Below, in pieces: positions 16,305-24,944 of a DNA stretch of 55,633 nt. Where the stretch lies: positions 1 to 55,633 of the forward strand of contig QHZN01000082.1 in NCBI GenBank assembly GCA_003225365.1, written 5' to 3'. How positions within the stretch are numbered: the stretch's first letter is position 1; every line of letters starts with the position of its first letter. The stretch comes from Acidobacteriota bacterium (GTDB lineage Bacteria > Acidobacteriota > Terriglobia > UBA7540). The notes below the pieces were generated by a model that did no database searches, was not told the origin of the DNA, and saw only the letters and a list, made by a program, of their open reading frames with translations. The position numbers and the translations under genes were made by a program.

Positions 16305-16949
16305 TTTCGCGCACACACGCGCATGCGGGACGGAAGACCAGTCCGCACACTTCGGTGTCGGTTACCAAGAACAGGGCGCGCACGCGAGTACGGTTGTCAT
16401 TCTGAAGAGTCCCGATTTACTTCATCGGGACGACGAAGATTCCCTTGCAGGAAAGGACCCTTCTCCTTCGAGGGCGCGGAATGAAAGGGATTCTTCCTCT
16501 TCGCTAAGCTCAGCGTCAGAATGACAGCCAGCGAAGGCCTCAGAATGACAAGGCGCACCCCGATGCATCGGGACGCCCCTACTAAGATGCCGACTCCCCT
16601 TTCAATCTTTTCGCCACTAACCCCTCAGCCCCACTTGCGAGAATTTATTGCCAACCTGCGCGCCGACGCGTAGTTCTCAGACTGATCTGGCCGCGTTGAG
16701 CCGCCTAAGAGGTTGCTGAACAAGGCCAAGTTGTCATGCTGAGCGGAGCGAAGCATCTCCGTATTTCCTTGAAAACAAATGCCCAGGTCCTGCGACTGCG
16801 GGATCAGGACGACACGCACGAATTGCCTTTTTCACCTGCCTGCCGAACAAAAGGTCGGGGGGCACGTGCCCGATGGTACCTAAGTGCCAGGTGGCTGGTA
16901 CCTACGGGCGATTGCAAACTTTTGCAGCTTTTGAGAAAGTGAGAGCATA
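16305..16949. repeat. Repeat-rich intergenic region (copy C)
   Basis: 16390-16550 is a forward half (GTCATTCTGAAGAGTCCCG ... GAAGATTCCCTT) and a reverse half (AAAGGGATTCTTCC ... TCAGAATGACA) separated by only about 45 bases. This is the arrangement that brackets the GIY-YIG gene, here without the gene. At 16557-16582 lies a GTAGGGGCG unit on the minus strand, and at 16707-16760 a GTTGCTGAACAAGG/GTCATGCTGAGCGGAGCG module. Near 16872-16910, GGTACCTA occurs twice upstream of the next gene. No gene is seen. Confidence 0.7.
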
Positions 16950-18035
16950 ATGAAGAAACAAACAGTGTTGCCCATGAATACCCAGATGTCATCGTCGGTT
17001 GCCCCCGCGGGTTCTTTACCCCCGCAGAGCATCATTTTTGGGCGATCCCGGCAAATGCAGGAAGCGCTGAAGAAGGTGGAAAAGGTTTCCGCGGTGGACA
17101 TCCCGGTCTTGATTCAGGGGGACAGCGGCACAGGCAAGGAGATTATCGCCCGGCTCATCCACACCTCTTCGCCTTGGTCGAAGGGGCCATTCGTAAAAGT
17201 CAATTGCCCGGCAATTCCCGGGACCCTGCTCGAGAGTGAGCTGTTCGGCTACGAGCGAGGTGCCTTCACGGGGGCATACGGCTCGAAGCCGGGCCGCATG
17301 GAGCTTGCGAGCGGGGGAAGCGTATTTCTCGATGAAATCTCCGAGCTCGAGATCGGGTTGCAGGCTAAATTGTTACAATTTCTTCAGGACGGGCGGTTCT
17401 GCCGGATCGGCGCCAGCGAAGACACTCAAGTTGATGCGCGGGTCGTCTGCGCGACGAATCGGGACCTCCACCAAGCGGTCGAGTCTGGCACTTTTCGTGA
17501 GGACTTGTTTTACCGGATCAATGTGTTGATGATCGAGCTGCCTCCCCTCTCCGAGCGTTCCGAAGACATTCCGGACCTGATGCTGTATTTCCTGAACCAT
17601 TACAACCATTTGTTCTCGCGCGACCTTCGCCCTCCCTCGCGGTGGGTGACTCAATTGTTGCAGGAATACAAGTGGCCGGGGAACATTCGTGAGCTGGAGA
17701 ACTTGGTCAAGCGGTACGTTATCATGGGTTCTGAAGAATCCATCGTGAGCGAGTTGACCGCCACGAAGCGCGAGGTTCCCGACCTCGAAATCCAAAGTGG
17801 AGTTGTCGCTCCCATTTCTCTCAAGCAGGTCACCCGGGAGGCGGTGCTCGAAATCGAGCGAGGTATCATTCTCAAGGCTCTGCAGGCCAACCACTGGAAT
17901 CGGAAGCGCGTGGCCAAGTCGTTGAACATTTCTTACCGGGCGCTGCTTTATAAAATCCGCCAAGCCAACTTGCCCTCCGCGAGAGATCAGGCAGAGCCCC
18001 AAGGGATCCCCACATCTGTTGCGGAAGTAGCCTAA
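16950..18035 (+). CDS. Sigma-54 activator without receiver domain
   Basis: 361 residues. The AAA+ domain begins almost at once: Walker A GDSGTGKE (57-64), GAFTGA loop (104-109), Walker B SVFLDEI, FREDLFYRIN and the KWPGNIRELEN end, then a Fis-type helix-turn-helix with NHWNRKRVAKSLNISYRALL. The first 30 residues are too short for a receiver or GAF domain. It should be able to activate sigma-54 polymerase without phosphorylation, or be controlled by another protein. The helix-turn-helix closely resembles those at the ends of the other two sigma-54 activator homologues here. The XrtA-type deacetylase gene follows within about 30 bases, pointing to control of the exopolysaccharide/PEP-CTERM regulon. 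Confidence 0.88.
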   Translation: MKKQTVLPMNTQMSSSVAPAGSLPPQSIIFGRSRQMQEALKKVEKVSAVDIPVLIQGDSGTGKEIIARLIHTSSPWSKGPFVKVNCPAIPGTLLESELFGYERGAFTGAYGSKPGRMELASGGSVFLDEISELEIGLQAKLLQFLQDGRFCRIGASEDTQVDARVVCATNRDLHQAVESGTFREDLFYRINVLMIELPPLSERSEDIPDLMLYFLNHYNHLFSRDLRPPSRWVTQLLQEYKWPGNIRELENLVKRYVIMGSEESIVSELTATKREVPDLEIQSGVVAPISLKQVTREAVLEIERGIILKALQANHWNRKRVAKSLNISYRALLYKIRQANLPSARDQAEPQGIPTSVAEVA

Positions 18036-18066
18036 GAGCATCTTGGGATTTTGGCTGAACCACTCC

Positions 18067-19077
18067 ATGCCCTCCCCGGAGCTGATCTTCGCGCGAAATC
18101 TATCGGCGGAGCTCAAAAAGAACCGGCTCCGGCGAAAAGAAAGAATGCAGACCCGAGAAGGCCAAGCCGGCATTGTGGTCCCGCCCAACGGGCTGAGCGT
18201 GGACGTTGAAGACTACTACCACGCCGAGGCCTTTGCGGATCGCATTCCCAGGGAGACATGGTCTCAATATCCCTCGAGAGTGGTTCGCAATACTCACCGC
18301 GTTCTTGAACTTCTCGAGGAGGCAGGGGCGCGGGCGACCTTCTTTGTGCTGGGCTACGTTGCGAAACTTGAACCCGCGCTGGTACGCGCCATCCAGCAGG
18401 CAGGCCACGAAGTGGCTTGTCACAGCTATATGCACCGGCGGGTGTCAACGATGGAGCCCGCGGAATTCCGCGAAGACCTCCGCCGCGCTGTCTCCGCCAT
18501 TGAAGATGCAGGAGGGCAAAAAATTCTCGGCTACCGTGCCCCCACGTTTTCGATTGTGAACAAATCGCTTTGGGCGGTGGAGATACTGGCAGAGGAAGGC
18601 TTCCTGTACGATGCGAGCGTTTTCCCCATCCGGCACGATTTGTACGGCTTTCCCACCGCCCCGCGATTTCCATTCCGCTGGCTTTGCCGGGGCGGCCGTT
18701 CGGTCTATGAAATCCCTCCGACTACGGTTTCAGTGCTGGGCCAAAACTTGCCGGCGGCGGGCGGGGGCTATCTGAGGATTCTTCCCATGTGGTATACGCG
18801 CTGGGCCCTGGAGCGAGTTCGCAATCGTGAAGGGCGGCCCGGTGTTGTGTATTTCCACCCCTGGGAGCTCGACCCGGACCAGCCGCGCCTGCCGGGTAGC
18901 TTCAAGTCCAGGCTGCGTCACTATCGCAATTTGCCGCTTATGGCGGGGCGCTTGCGAGAACTGCTGAGGAGCGGCCGATTTGTCCCGCTGAAAACCCTTC
19001 TAGAGGATTGTCTGAGCCTCGGACTCGTCTCGTCGGAGCTCCGTGTTTCTGAACCCGGCCTGCTGAGTGATTCTTAG
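18067..19077 (+). CDS. XrtA-system polysaccharide deacetylase
   Basis: 336 residues. SVDVEDYYHAEAF near the N-terminus carries the NodB metal-binding Asp pair, CHSYMHRR supplies the second motif, and GYRAPTFS and FHPWELDPDQPR complete the signature of the deacetylase group that travels with exosortase A (DUF3473 C-terminus). It is expected to remove N-acetyl groups from the secreted polysaccharide or its lipid-linked precursor. No signal peptide is evident. An ATG at 18145 would start closer to the catalytic domain and is a fair alternative. It follows the sigma-54 activator closely, and lies 7 kb from the main exopolysaccharide cluster. Confidence 0.88.
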   Translation: MPSPELIFARNLSAELKKNRLRRKERMQTREGQAGIVVPPNGLSVDVEDYYHAEAFADRIPRETWSQYPSRVVRNTHRVLELLEEAGARATFFVLGYVAKLEPALVRAIQQAGHEVACHSYMHRRVSTMEPAEFREDLRRAVSAIEDAGGQKILGYRAPTFSIVNKSLWAVEILAEEGFLYDASVFPIRHDLYGFPTAPRFPFRWLCRGGRSVYEIPPTTVSVLGQNLPAAGGGYLRILPMWYTRWALERVRNREGRPGVVYFHPWELDPDQPRLPGSFKSRLRHYRNLPLMAGRLRELLRSGRFVPLKTLLEDCLSLGLVSSELRVSEPGLLSDS

Positions 19078-19096
19078 CAATTTGTTGGAAGACGCA

Positions 19097-19350
19097 TTCG
19101 GCATGTCATTCTGAGCCCTTCGCGGGCTGTCATCCTGACGCTGAGCGCAGCGAAGTGGAAGAATCCCTTTCATCGCGCGGTCAGGGTAAACTTCGCGAAG
19201 AATCCCTGCATCTATAAAATAGAGCAAATACTCAGATCCCGTTCGCTTCGCTCACTGTCCCTGAGCGGAGTCGAAGGGAGCGCAGGCTCTTCGTCGCCCC
19301 GATTTCATCGGGGCTCCTGAGGATGGCAAATTCCAGAGTTTTTCAACTTC
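19097..19350. repeat. Dispersed repeat (copy D)
   Basis: Contains GTCATTCTGAGCCCTTCG, GACGCTGAGCGCAGCGAAG, two GAAGAATCCCT blocks, a GTCCCTGAGCGGAGTCGAAGG module and a terminal TTTTTCAACTTCCTGTC. It separates the deacetylase gene from the convergent prsT-like gene. No gene is seen within it. Confidence 0.7.
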
Positions 19351-19353
19351 CTG

Positions 19354-21636
19354 TCAACCCGCGGCAATCTCCTCCAAGGTTTTTCGCACATTGCCCGCTC
19401 CAAAGTTCGGGTCGAGCTGGAGAACGCGCCGAAGGTGTTCCCGGGCTCGGGCTTTGTCGTTCGCCTTCAGGTACGCCATGCCCAGGTGATATTGGTAAGT
19501 GGTATTGTCGGGAGCCTTCTTCGCGGCCTCTTCCAGAAGGTCAATGGCGAGCCGGAAAGAACCCTTCAAGTAGTAAGCCCAGCCAAGCGTGTCGGCAACC
19601 GGCGGGAAGTTCGGCAGTCCGCGCCGCGCCAGTTGCGCGTAGCTCAGCGCCACATCGCTGTTGCCGCCATGCTCGAGAAGCAGGTAAGCCAGATTGTTTG
19701 CGGCGACGGGATAATCCGGCCGCACTTGGAGCGCCTTTTGGTAAAGGACCTGAGCCTGGTGCCAATTGCCGCGAGCTTCCTCCAACATGCCAAGGAGGAT
19801 AACGGGGCGAACGTCGTCCGGGTTCTTCTGGATAACGCGCTCGTAGCTCGCCACCGCTTCATCCATGGATCCTTTTTCCGCCTGAAGGCGGGCGAGCACG
19901 AGGAAAGCATCGAGGTTGTTTTGATCGAGTTCGACTGCTTTTTGGAGTGCCACCTGAGCCTCAGCCGGCTGCCGGACGGCGACCAGGAGTTTTCCGAGCA
20001 AGTAATAAAACGCGCTGTTTTTGGGCGCCCGCTCGATCTGGGTATTGACGCGCGCCAGGGCCTTGGGCAGCTCCTTCTGCTGGATATAGAGCGCCGCCAG
20101 GTCCTGGAGGGCTTCGCTGGAATTCGGGTCGAGTTCAAGCGCGTGTACAAAGAGTTTTTCAGCTTCCGGGTAACGCTTTTGGAGCATCCGTATGACGCCC
20201 AGATGAGCGTAGGCCACGGGGTCTTGAGGGGCCAATTCGATCGCCTTGTTCAGGTCGGCTTCACCGGCAACTAGATCCTTCTTCATCACCCGGGCAGCGG
20301 ACCGGAAAAGGTACCCCTGATCGGAAGTGGGCTGGGCGCGGATTAATCCCTCCGCGGACTGCGTCAGCGAATCCGCATCACCCTTGTTCAGGGCCAACTG
20401 CGCCAACGCTTCAAGAGGCCCCGTCATATCAGGTCGAAGGCGCAGCGCTTGCTGCCATTGATTCTGAGCCTCCCCCAGTTCCCCCAATTGAGCCATAGCG
20501 AGACCCATTCGGTAATGGCCGGCGGGGCTATCCGGATTCGCCTTAAGGGCGGATTGAAACAGGGGAACCGCCTCATCGGGCTTTCCCCTGCGCAAAACAA
20601 TCTGACCTTTGCAAATCAAGCCGTCCGGGTCGTTGGCATCGGCCTTTAGGATTTCGTCGTTCAACTGCGAAGCGAGGTCTAGCTGATTCTTTTCAATCAA
20701 GAGCTGAGTGTAGTTCTTCTTGACGCGCAGGTCCTTCGGATGCGCCTGGTAAAGCGCGGCGTATTCGGCGAGCGCCCGGTCCGGCTCGCCCATGTCGAGG
20801 TAAAAGTCGGCCAGCATCCGATACGCCTCGGAGTCCGTGGGCATTTTGCTCTTTGCGTCTTTCAACAACTCCTCCGCCCGGTCCCTTTGCTTCTCGAAAA
20901 CGTATAGTCGAGCCAGCGTGTTGTAAGGTTTCGGGTCGGTGGGCGCGACTTCAATGGCGTGGCGAAGCCGTTGTTCGGCATCGGGCAATCGGTTGAGCCG
21001 GATATAAAACGAGCCGAGCGCCATGAGCGCCGGCACCGACTTTGGGTCCAGCTCCACAGCTTTCTTGTAGCTTTCTTCAGCGGCGGGGAGCTGCCCCGCG
21101 CCCACCTGGAGCACGCCCAGATTGACGTAAGAGTCCGAGCGGCTGGGCCCGAGGCGAATCGCCTCCTTCATTTGGTCGAACGAATCCTTAGTCTTCCCCT
21201 GTTCGAACAAAGTATTCGCAAGAAGGGTGTGGGCCTCGACGCTGTCGGGTTCGGCGGCGAGCACGGTTCGAGCCTCGCCTTCGGCTTTGATGTAGCCGCC
21301 CCCGGCTAAGTCAAGATTTCCCATGTCAAGGTGGGCTTGCCAGTTCTTGGGGTCGCTATCGAGAGCGTGCCCCAATTCTGCGTAAGCGCTCTGCCACAAC
21401 TCCAGCTTCCGGTAACACTGGGCGAGTTGATAATGCGCATCCGCGTAGTGCGAATCCACCCTGAGGGCGTTCTGGAATTGGATGGCTGCTTCGCGATACT
21501 TCCCGGTCTGAAAGTAGCGCTCGCCGCTCTCCAGATATTCCCGTTTCTGGACGTTCGGGTCGCGCGAGCATCCCGCCAGTAGCCCCATTAGGCAAAGCGC
21601 CGCGAGGCATGGAAATATTCCTCGATACTTGCTCAT
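19354..21636 (-). CDS. prsT: TPR-repeat lipoprotein, PrsT-like (PEP-CTERM system)
   Basis: 760 residues. The N-terminus is a lipoprotein signal ending in the lipobox LLAGC. The rest is TPR repeats from end to end (about 20 units with patterns such as A.Y.LG.....P and YPEAEKLF). Long TPR lipoproteins of this build accompany exosortase A in PEP-CTERM loci (PrsT) and are thought to scaffold export or processing in the periplasm or at the outer membrane. The start at 21636 has GGTGAG upstream and places the signal peptide at residue 1; the open frame before it lacks a signal. It is transcribed with the same polarity as the PEP-CTERM gene, epsI and xrtA. Confidence 0.87.
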   Translation of the reverse strand: MSKYRGIFPCLAALCLMGLLAGCSRDPNVQKREYLESGERYFQTGKYREAAIQFQNALRVDSHYADAHYQLAQCYRKLELWQSAYAELGHALDSDPKNWQAHLDMGNLDLAGGGYIKAEGEARTVLAAEPDSVEAHTLLANTLFEQGKTKDSFDQMKEAIRLGPSRSDSYVNLGVLQVGAGQLPAAEESYKKAVELDPKSVPALMALGSFYIRLNRLPDAEQRLRHAIEVAPTDPKPYNTLARLYVFEKQRDRAEELLKDAKSKMPTDSEAYRMLADFYLDMGEPDRALAEYAALYQAHPKDLRVKKNYTQLLIEKNQLDLASQLNDEILKADANDPDGLICKGQIVLRRGKPDEAVPLFQSALKANPDSPAGHYRMGLAMAQLGELGEAQNQWQQALRLRPDMTGPLEALAQLALNKGDADSLTQSAEGLIRAQPTSDQGYLFRSAARVMKKDLVAGEADLNKAIELAPQDPVAYAHLGVIRMLQKRYPEAEKLFVHALELDPNSSEALQDLAALYIQQKELPKALARVNTQIERAPKNSAFYYLLGKLLVAVRQPAEAQVALQKAVELDQNNLDAFLVLARLQAEKGSMDEAVASYERVIQKNPDDVRPVILLGMLEEARGNWHQAQVLYQKALQVRPDYPVAANNLAYLLLEHGGNSDVALSYAQLARRGLPNFPPVADTLGWAYYLKGSFRLAIDLLEEAAKKAPDNTTYQYHLGMAYLKANDKARAREHLRRVLQLDPNFGAGNVRKTLEEIAAG

Positions 21637-21987
21637 TCGAATCTCACCCCCATAACTGAGGAAGAGCCACCGCGAAGGAGGGGCCTCCGATGGCTTTCCG
21701 CCCAAGAACAGCCGCGAGCAGAAACCCTCCGCCGTATTTGTAACAGCTTAGCAGGTGCCGGGGCCACGGTCGAGGGTCAATATTATACAGTAGGGGCGGA
21801 CCAGCGTGTCCGCCCAGGACATACACATCGGTCTGGCCCTACCGCTTGGGCGCGTCATTTTCGGCGTCGGCTATTTCCGATGTTGTGATCCGACCGGTTG
21901 AAGGTTTGCGATTGCCAGCGACGGGGTGACTTCAAGAAGAGCCCGAAATCTCGCTCTAAAATTGAGGTGCAAATGCGGGGCGCCAAG
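21637..21987. other. Intergenic region upstream of prsT
   Basis: 350 bases with no gene. It contains a GTAGGGGCG-family hairpin at 21794-21815 (GGGCGGAC/GTCCGCCC). I searched the minus strand for a -24/-12 site and found only a near match with wrong spacing. Confidence 0.5.
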
Positions 21988-22022
21988 AAAAATGAAAAGG
22001 TCCCGTCTTGTTTGACGGGACC
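21988..22022 (-). terminator. Rho-independent terminator of the PEP-CTERM gene
   Basis: On the minus strand a perfect 9-bp stem GGTCCCGTC/GACGGGACC (22014-22022 and 21999-22007) with a 6-base loop is followed by TTTTCATTTTT. It lies 60 bases after the stop codon of the PEP-CTERM protein gene, so that gene is probably a single transcript separate from prsT. Confidence 0.85.
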
Positions 22023-22081
22023 TTTCAGAGATGGAGGGTAGCCTATGCCGGGGCAAAGCCCCAAGCCACATCCAACACTAC

Positions 22082-22774
22082 TTACTGAGCCACCACGGTC
22101 TGCTTCTTCCGGCGACGAATGGCACCGGCGATGGCAAGCATACCCGTTCCGAGCAATGCAATCGAGGCTGGTTCGGGAACCGTAGCGAATCCCGTTGACG
22201 TGGCACCCTCAGCTGCAGTGCAGGGGTTGAGGCAGGCATAAGAGTGAACTGCCGCGGGGAAAACGCCGCCACCACTGACTAGTACGTCTCCAGCGCTTGA
22301 CCAAGTCCCACCAGTGTTGGTGAGGGTGATCGTAACGCTGGTGGCTGTGTTATTGAATTGGACGCCGCCGAAGACTTGGTTGAAAGTTCCGAATCCGTCC
22401 ATGTTCTTCGACCCTTCATCGGTCCACGTGCCTGCCGAGAAGCCAGCGGAGGCAGGTAAGGAATTGCTTGCGCTGCCGAACGCGGCCGTAAAGCTCGATG
22501 CGTTAACGTTCACACCCACTTCGCCAAGCAGGTAGGTGTACCCTCCGGTGTCGAGCGAAGTGATAGTGACCGTAGCCGTCGTTGCACTTGTCAAGGTAAC
22601 GGTTACGTTTGCGTATGGCCCCGGGCAACACGTGCCATGATTAGTGAGCCCCGCATTTCCCATGGTCATCACGTAAGTAACTGAATCCGCCAACGCGGGC
22701 TTCGCTCCCATGCCCAGCATGAGTAGCCCCGCCAAGGCGCCGAAAAACCAAAATCCTTTCACTTTTTGACTCAT
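22082..22774 (-). CDS. PEP-CTERM sorting-signal protein
   Basis: 230 residues. It has an N-terminal Sec signal peptide (hydrophobic run ending near ALADS) and a classical C-terminal sorting signal: VPEPASIALLGTGMLAIAG followed by the basic tail IRRRKK. In between is a beta-rich, Thr/Ser/Gly-rich domain typical of secreted structural proteins. The PEP motif is recognised by exosortase A, encoded 1 kb away, which is thought to cleave and transfer the protein during export. The start at 22774 has GGAGGG 8 bases upstream. It has its own sigma-54-like promoter and terminator, so it can be produced independently of the enzymes. It is the only PEP-CTERM substrate in the window. Confidence 0.92.
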   Translation of the reverse strand: MSQKVKGFWFFGALAGLLMLGMGAKPALADSVTYVMTMGNAGLTNHGTCCPGPYANVTVTLTSATTATVTITSLDTGGYTYLLGEVGVNVNASSFTAAFGSASNSLPASAGFSAGTWTDEGSKNMDGFGTFNQVFGGVQFNNTATSVTITLTNTGGTWSSAGDVLVSGGGVFPAAVHSYACLNPCTAAEGATSTGFATVPEPASIALLGTGMLAIAGAIRRRKKQTVVAQ

Positions 22775-22855
22775 TGTAATGCCCTCCATCCTCTGATTCA
22801 TGAATTTTTGGCTGTAGTCCTGATCTTGTCTTGCAGGCCAGCCGCACTTCTATGC

Positions 22856-22870
22856 GCAAGTGGACAGCCA
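22856..22870 (-). promoter_or_regulatory. Candidate sigma-54 promoter of the PEP-CTERM gene
   Basis: The minus-strand sequence TGGCTGTCCACTTGC has the TGGC and TTGC blocks at exact -24/-12 spacing. It lies about 80 bases before the start codon. PEP-CTERM genes in other bacteria are known to depend on sigma-54 and the PrsR activator, which supports the reading. Confidence 0.6.
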
Positions 22871-23158
22871 AAGTGCGCTGCCAATTACGGTAAGTATCTA
22901 TCTTATTTTCAGTGTCTTAAAGATTATGCTGGGAGCGTATTGGTTGAGTGGCATTTATGTGTGCAATACTTTGTCATGTTTTCCCCTGGACCAGGCGATG
23001 TAATTTCACACCCGGGCTACCCTCGGACGACCAAGATCGGCACTGCCTGTAGGCGTGCCAACTGAGCTGAGGCGCGAGCGGCCGGGCACCCGATTCAAGC
23101 CAACACCCGAAGCCACCCTCTGGGTCCCCCGCCGGGGCGAATTCGGTGAATTGGCAGA

Positions 23159-23827
23159 CTAACCTGGGATAAACTTTCCAAGGAATGGAAGCAGGTTCTG
23201 GATGAATTCCAAACTCCTTTGGTCTGTGCTCGCGGGGCCCTTGTCGTGCCCGACGGCGGTCATGACTCGGATTAAGGCGCCGTCGCTGCGGTTGATTCGA
23301 ATCGAATCCGCCACCAAATAGAACTTCGCCCAATATTCGCTGGCGACGACCCGGCCATGCTCCTGGTACCAGTAATAGACCAAGAGACGGTCGGCGTCTT
23401 TGGCCAGAACGTAGCGGTTGACATTCATAGGCGTTTGATTTGGTCCTGGCAGCACGACTCGCGCTAGCTCGATGGGCGACCAGCCATTGCCCGGCAGGCA
23501 ATTCTGCGGAGAGTGTATGCTGCTTCCGTTCCGCTGGCTGGGGAAGTAGGCGATGAATAAATCCACAGGCGGTTCGTTCGGCGACCGAGAGTAAATCCGA
23601 TCGAGAAAATCTCCCGAACCCAGAACCTCGAGCACGCTTTGCGGGATCACCTCAGTTGCTCCCTGCCACTGGGCAATCTCGGAAGGAAAGGAACCCAGGG
23701 GTTCGGCGGCCGGCACAACCTCGGCCTTTCCTCGCGAGTGCAAGATCAGCCCGGTGCCCGCCAGCATGGCGACGACGATCGTTAACCGCAACCACATGTT
23801 CATGTCTCGTTTCATAATCCCGATCAT
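23159..23827 (-). CDS. epsI: EpsI, exosortase-associated protein
   Basis: 222 residues. A membrane-anchoring helix (WLRLTIVVAMLAGTGLIL) is followed by a periplasmic domain with FPSEIAQWQG, SPQNCLPGNGWSP and LLVYYWYQEHGRVVASEYWAKFYLVAD in outline. These are the marks of the EpsI family (DUF3485), present beside or fused to exosortases. The single Cys in SPQNCLPG is conserved in the family. The start was placed at 23827 because its ATG overlaps the stop of xrtA in ATGA, the usual sign of coupling; an ATG 21 bases upstream is possible. Its role in export or processing is not established in detail. Confidence 0.88.
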   Translation of the reverse strand: MIGIMKRDMNMWLRLTIVVAMLAGTGLILHSRGKAEVVPAAEPLGSFPSEIAQWQGATEVIPQSVLEVLGSGDFLDRIYSRSPNEPPVDLFIAYFPSQRNGSSIHSPQNCLPGNGWSPIELARVVLPGPNQTPMNVNRYVLAKDADRLLVYYWYQEHGRVVASEYWAKFYLVADSIRINRSDGALIRVMTAVGHDKGPASTDQRSLEFIQNLLPFLGKFIPG

Positions 23828-24720
23828 CCCTGCGTGTGTTTTCGCCAACTCCCGATCCAGCTTATAAAGCCATGAAGTCCGAAGAGCATCATGGTGGAAG
23901 CAACGAAGATCACCCAGCCGGAAAATGTGTGAAAAAAGCCCTCCGCTTTGTCAGGATCCCAATAGTACCCCACCAGGCCCGTTCCCATCACTCGCAGTCC
24001 ATTGGCGGCCACAGCGATGGGAATGGCGGCGAGGGTCAGGGCAGCGCGACGAAGGGCTCGGGGTTCCAGCAAGTACCCATAAACCACTGCCAACGCGCCC
24101 AGCGACATGAGCGACCGAATGCCACTGCAGGCCTGCGCCACTTCCAGGGAGACGGCCGGCAAGCGGATGACGTTGCCATCCCTTAAAACGGGGACGCCCG
24201 CGAGAGACAGGAGGCTGGTCGCCATACGCGCAGCCAGGGTTTGAAGAGGGAAGGCGATTTGATTATAAACGATGGCTGGGATGGGAATCATTAAGAACAG
24301 GAAGACCCAGGGAAATAGCACGGCGCGGAAGTGGCGCCACCCGAGGAAATAAATGATCAGGCCCGCCATAAGAAAGACGAGCGAGGAGCGTTGGAGAAAG
24401 TACTCAACACCCAGGACCCCCAGAATGAGCATCGCGAGAGACAGGGCGACGACAGCCAACCCAAACCACGAGGGCTCTAGACGAAGCTTGGCGAGTTTTT
24501 TGCGGCCCTGCCAAACTACAAGAGCGGAGAAGGGGACTACCAGGAATCCGTGGGAAAAGTTTGGGTCCTTTATCCAATCCTCCACCATCCCCACGAGAAC
24601 CCCTCGGTAGAGAATCCCAATTAGAATTGTCAGAAGGACCGCGGGTATTAAGAGGGACCGATCCCACGTCCTCTCACGCGGTTCAACGCACTCAACGAAG
24701 TTTGAGTCCGCAGGATTCAT
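23824..24720 (-). CDS. xrtA: Exosortase A
   Basis: 298 residues and about eight membrane helices. The catalytic triad is intact: Cys198 in AQACSGIRSL, Arg243 in ANGLRVMGT and His264 in FFHTFSGW. The N-terminal DPNFSHGFLVVP motif is also typical. Exosortase A is an inner-membrane cysteine protease/transpeptidase that processes proteins with C-terminal PEP-CTERM signals. The surrounding EpsI, PrsT-like, deacetylase and exopolysaccharide genes identify the A type. It is divergent from the exopolysaccharide cluster; the shared upstream region carries a candidate sigma-54 site and a 16-bp palindrome. Confidence 0.95.
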   Translation of the reverse strand: MNPADSNFVECVEPRERTWDRSLLIPAVLLTILIGILYRGVLVGMVEDWIKDPNFSHGFLVVPFSALVVWQGRKKLAKLRLEPSWFGLAVVALSLAMLILGVLGVEYFLQRSSLVFLMAGLIIYFLGWRHFRAVLFPWVFLFLMIPIPAIVYNQIAFPLQTLAARMATSLLSLAGVPVLRDGNVIRLPAVSLEVAQACSGIRSLMSLGALAVVYGYLLEPRALRRAALTLAAIPIAVAANGLRVMGTGLVGYYWDPDKAEGFFHTFSGWVIFVASTMMLFGLHGFISWIGSWRKHTQG

Positions 24721-24762
24721 GTCTCAAAGCGCAGGACGAGGGTAACTGGTCCAGTCAACAGT

Positions 24763-24777
24763 TGCAATCCGACACCC
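24763..24777 (-). promoter_or_regulatory. Candidate sigma-54 promoter of xrtA
   Basis: The minus-strand sequence GGGTGTCGGATTGCA keeps GG and TTGCA at -24/-12 spacing, although the -24 block is weak. The -12 element lies 44 bases before the xrtA start, a normal distance. Weaker than the site before the PEP-CTERM gene. Confidence 0.35.
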
Positions 24778-24909
24778 TCTTGCGTCAGCCGACGACCCGT
24801 CCGAGTATGGTCATGCTCGGCGGGGCGGGTGGGTTGACCAAAGGTCATCGCGCTGCCTCATGGCAATGCAGCGGTATAAATGTCCCCGTGGTGACGCTCC
24901 CATTTCTCG

Positions 24910-24925
24910 TGTAGATTAATCTACA
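24910..24925. promoter_or_regulatory. 16-bp palindromic candidate operator
   Basis: TGTAGATTAATCTACA is a perfect 16-base palindrome in the xrtA/regulator divergent region. It ends 19 bases before a TATAAT at 24945-24950 and overlaps the position expected for the -35 element. This suggests a dimeric regulator that blocks or modulates rightward transcription into the exopolysaccharide cluster. The binding protein is unknown. Confidence 0.55.
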
Positions 24926-24944
24926 AGTTTTCCCCCACTCGGGG

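Noticed and set aside
16860..16915. Sigma-54 promoter before the receiver-less activator
   Set aside because: GGTACCTAAGTGC and GGTACCTACGGGC resemble -24/-12 elements, but the spacing between GG and GC is one base too short in both.
22941..22957. Sigma-54 site TGGCATTTATGTGTGCA on the + strand
   Set aside because: GG and GC are one base too far apart, and no + strand gene follows.
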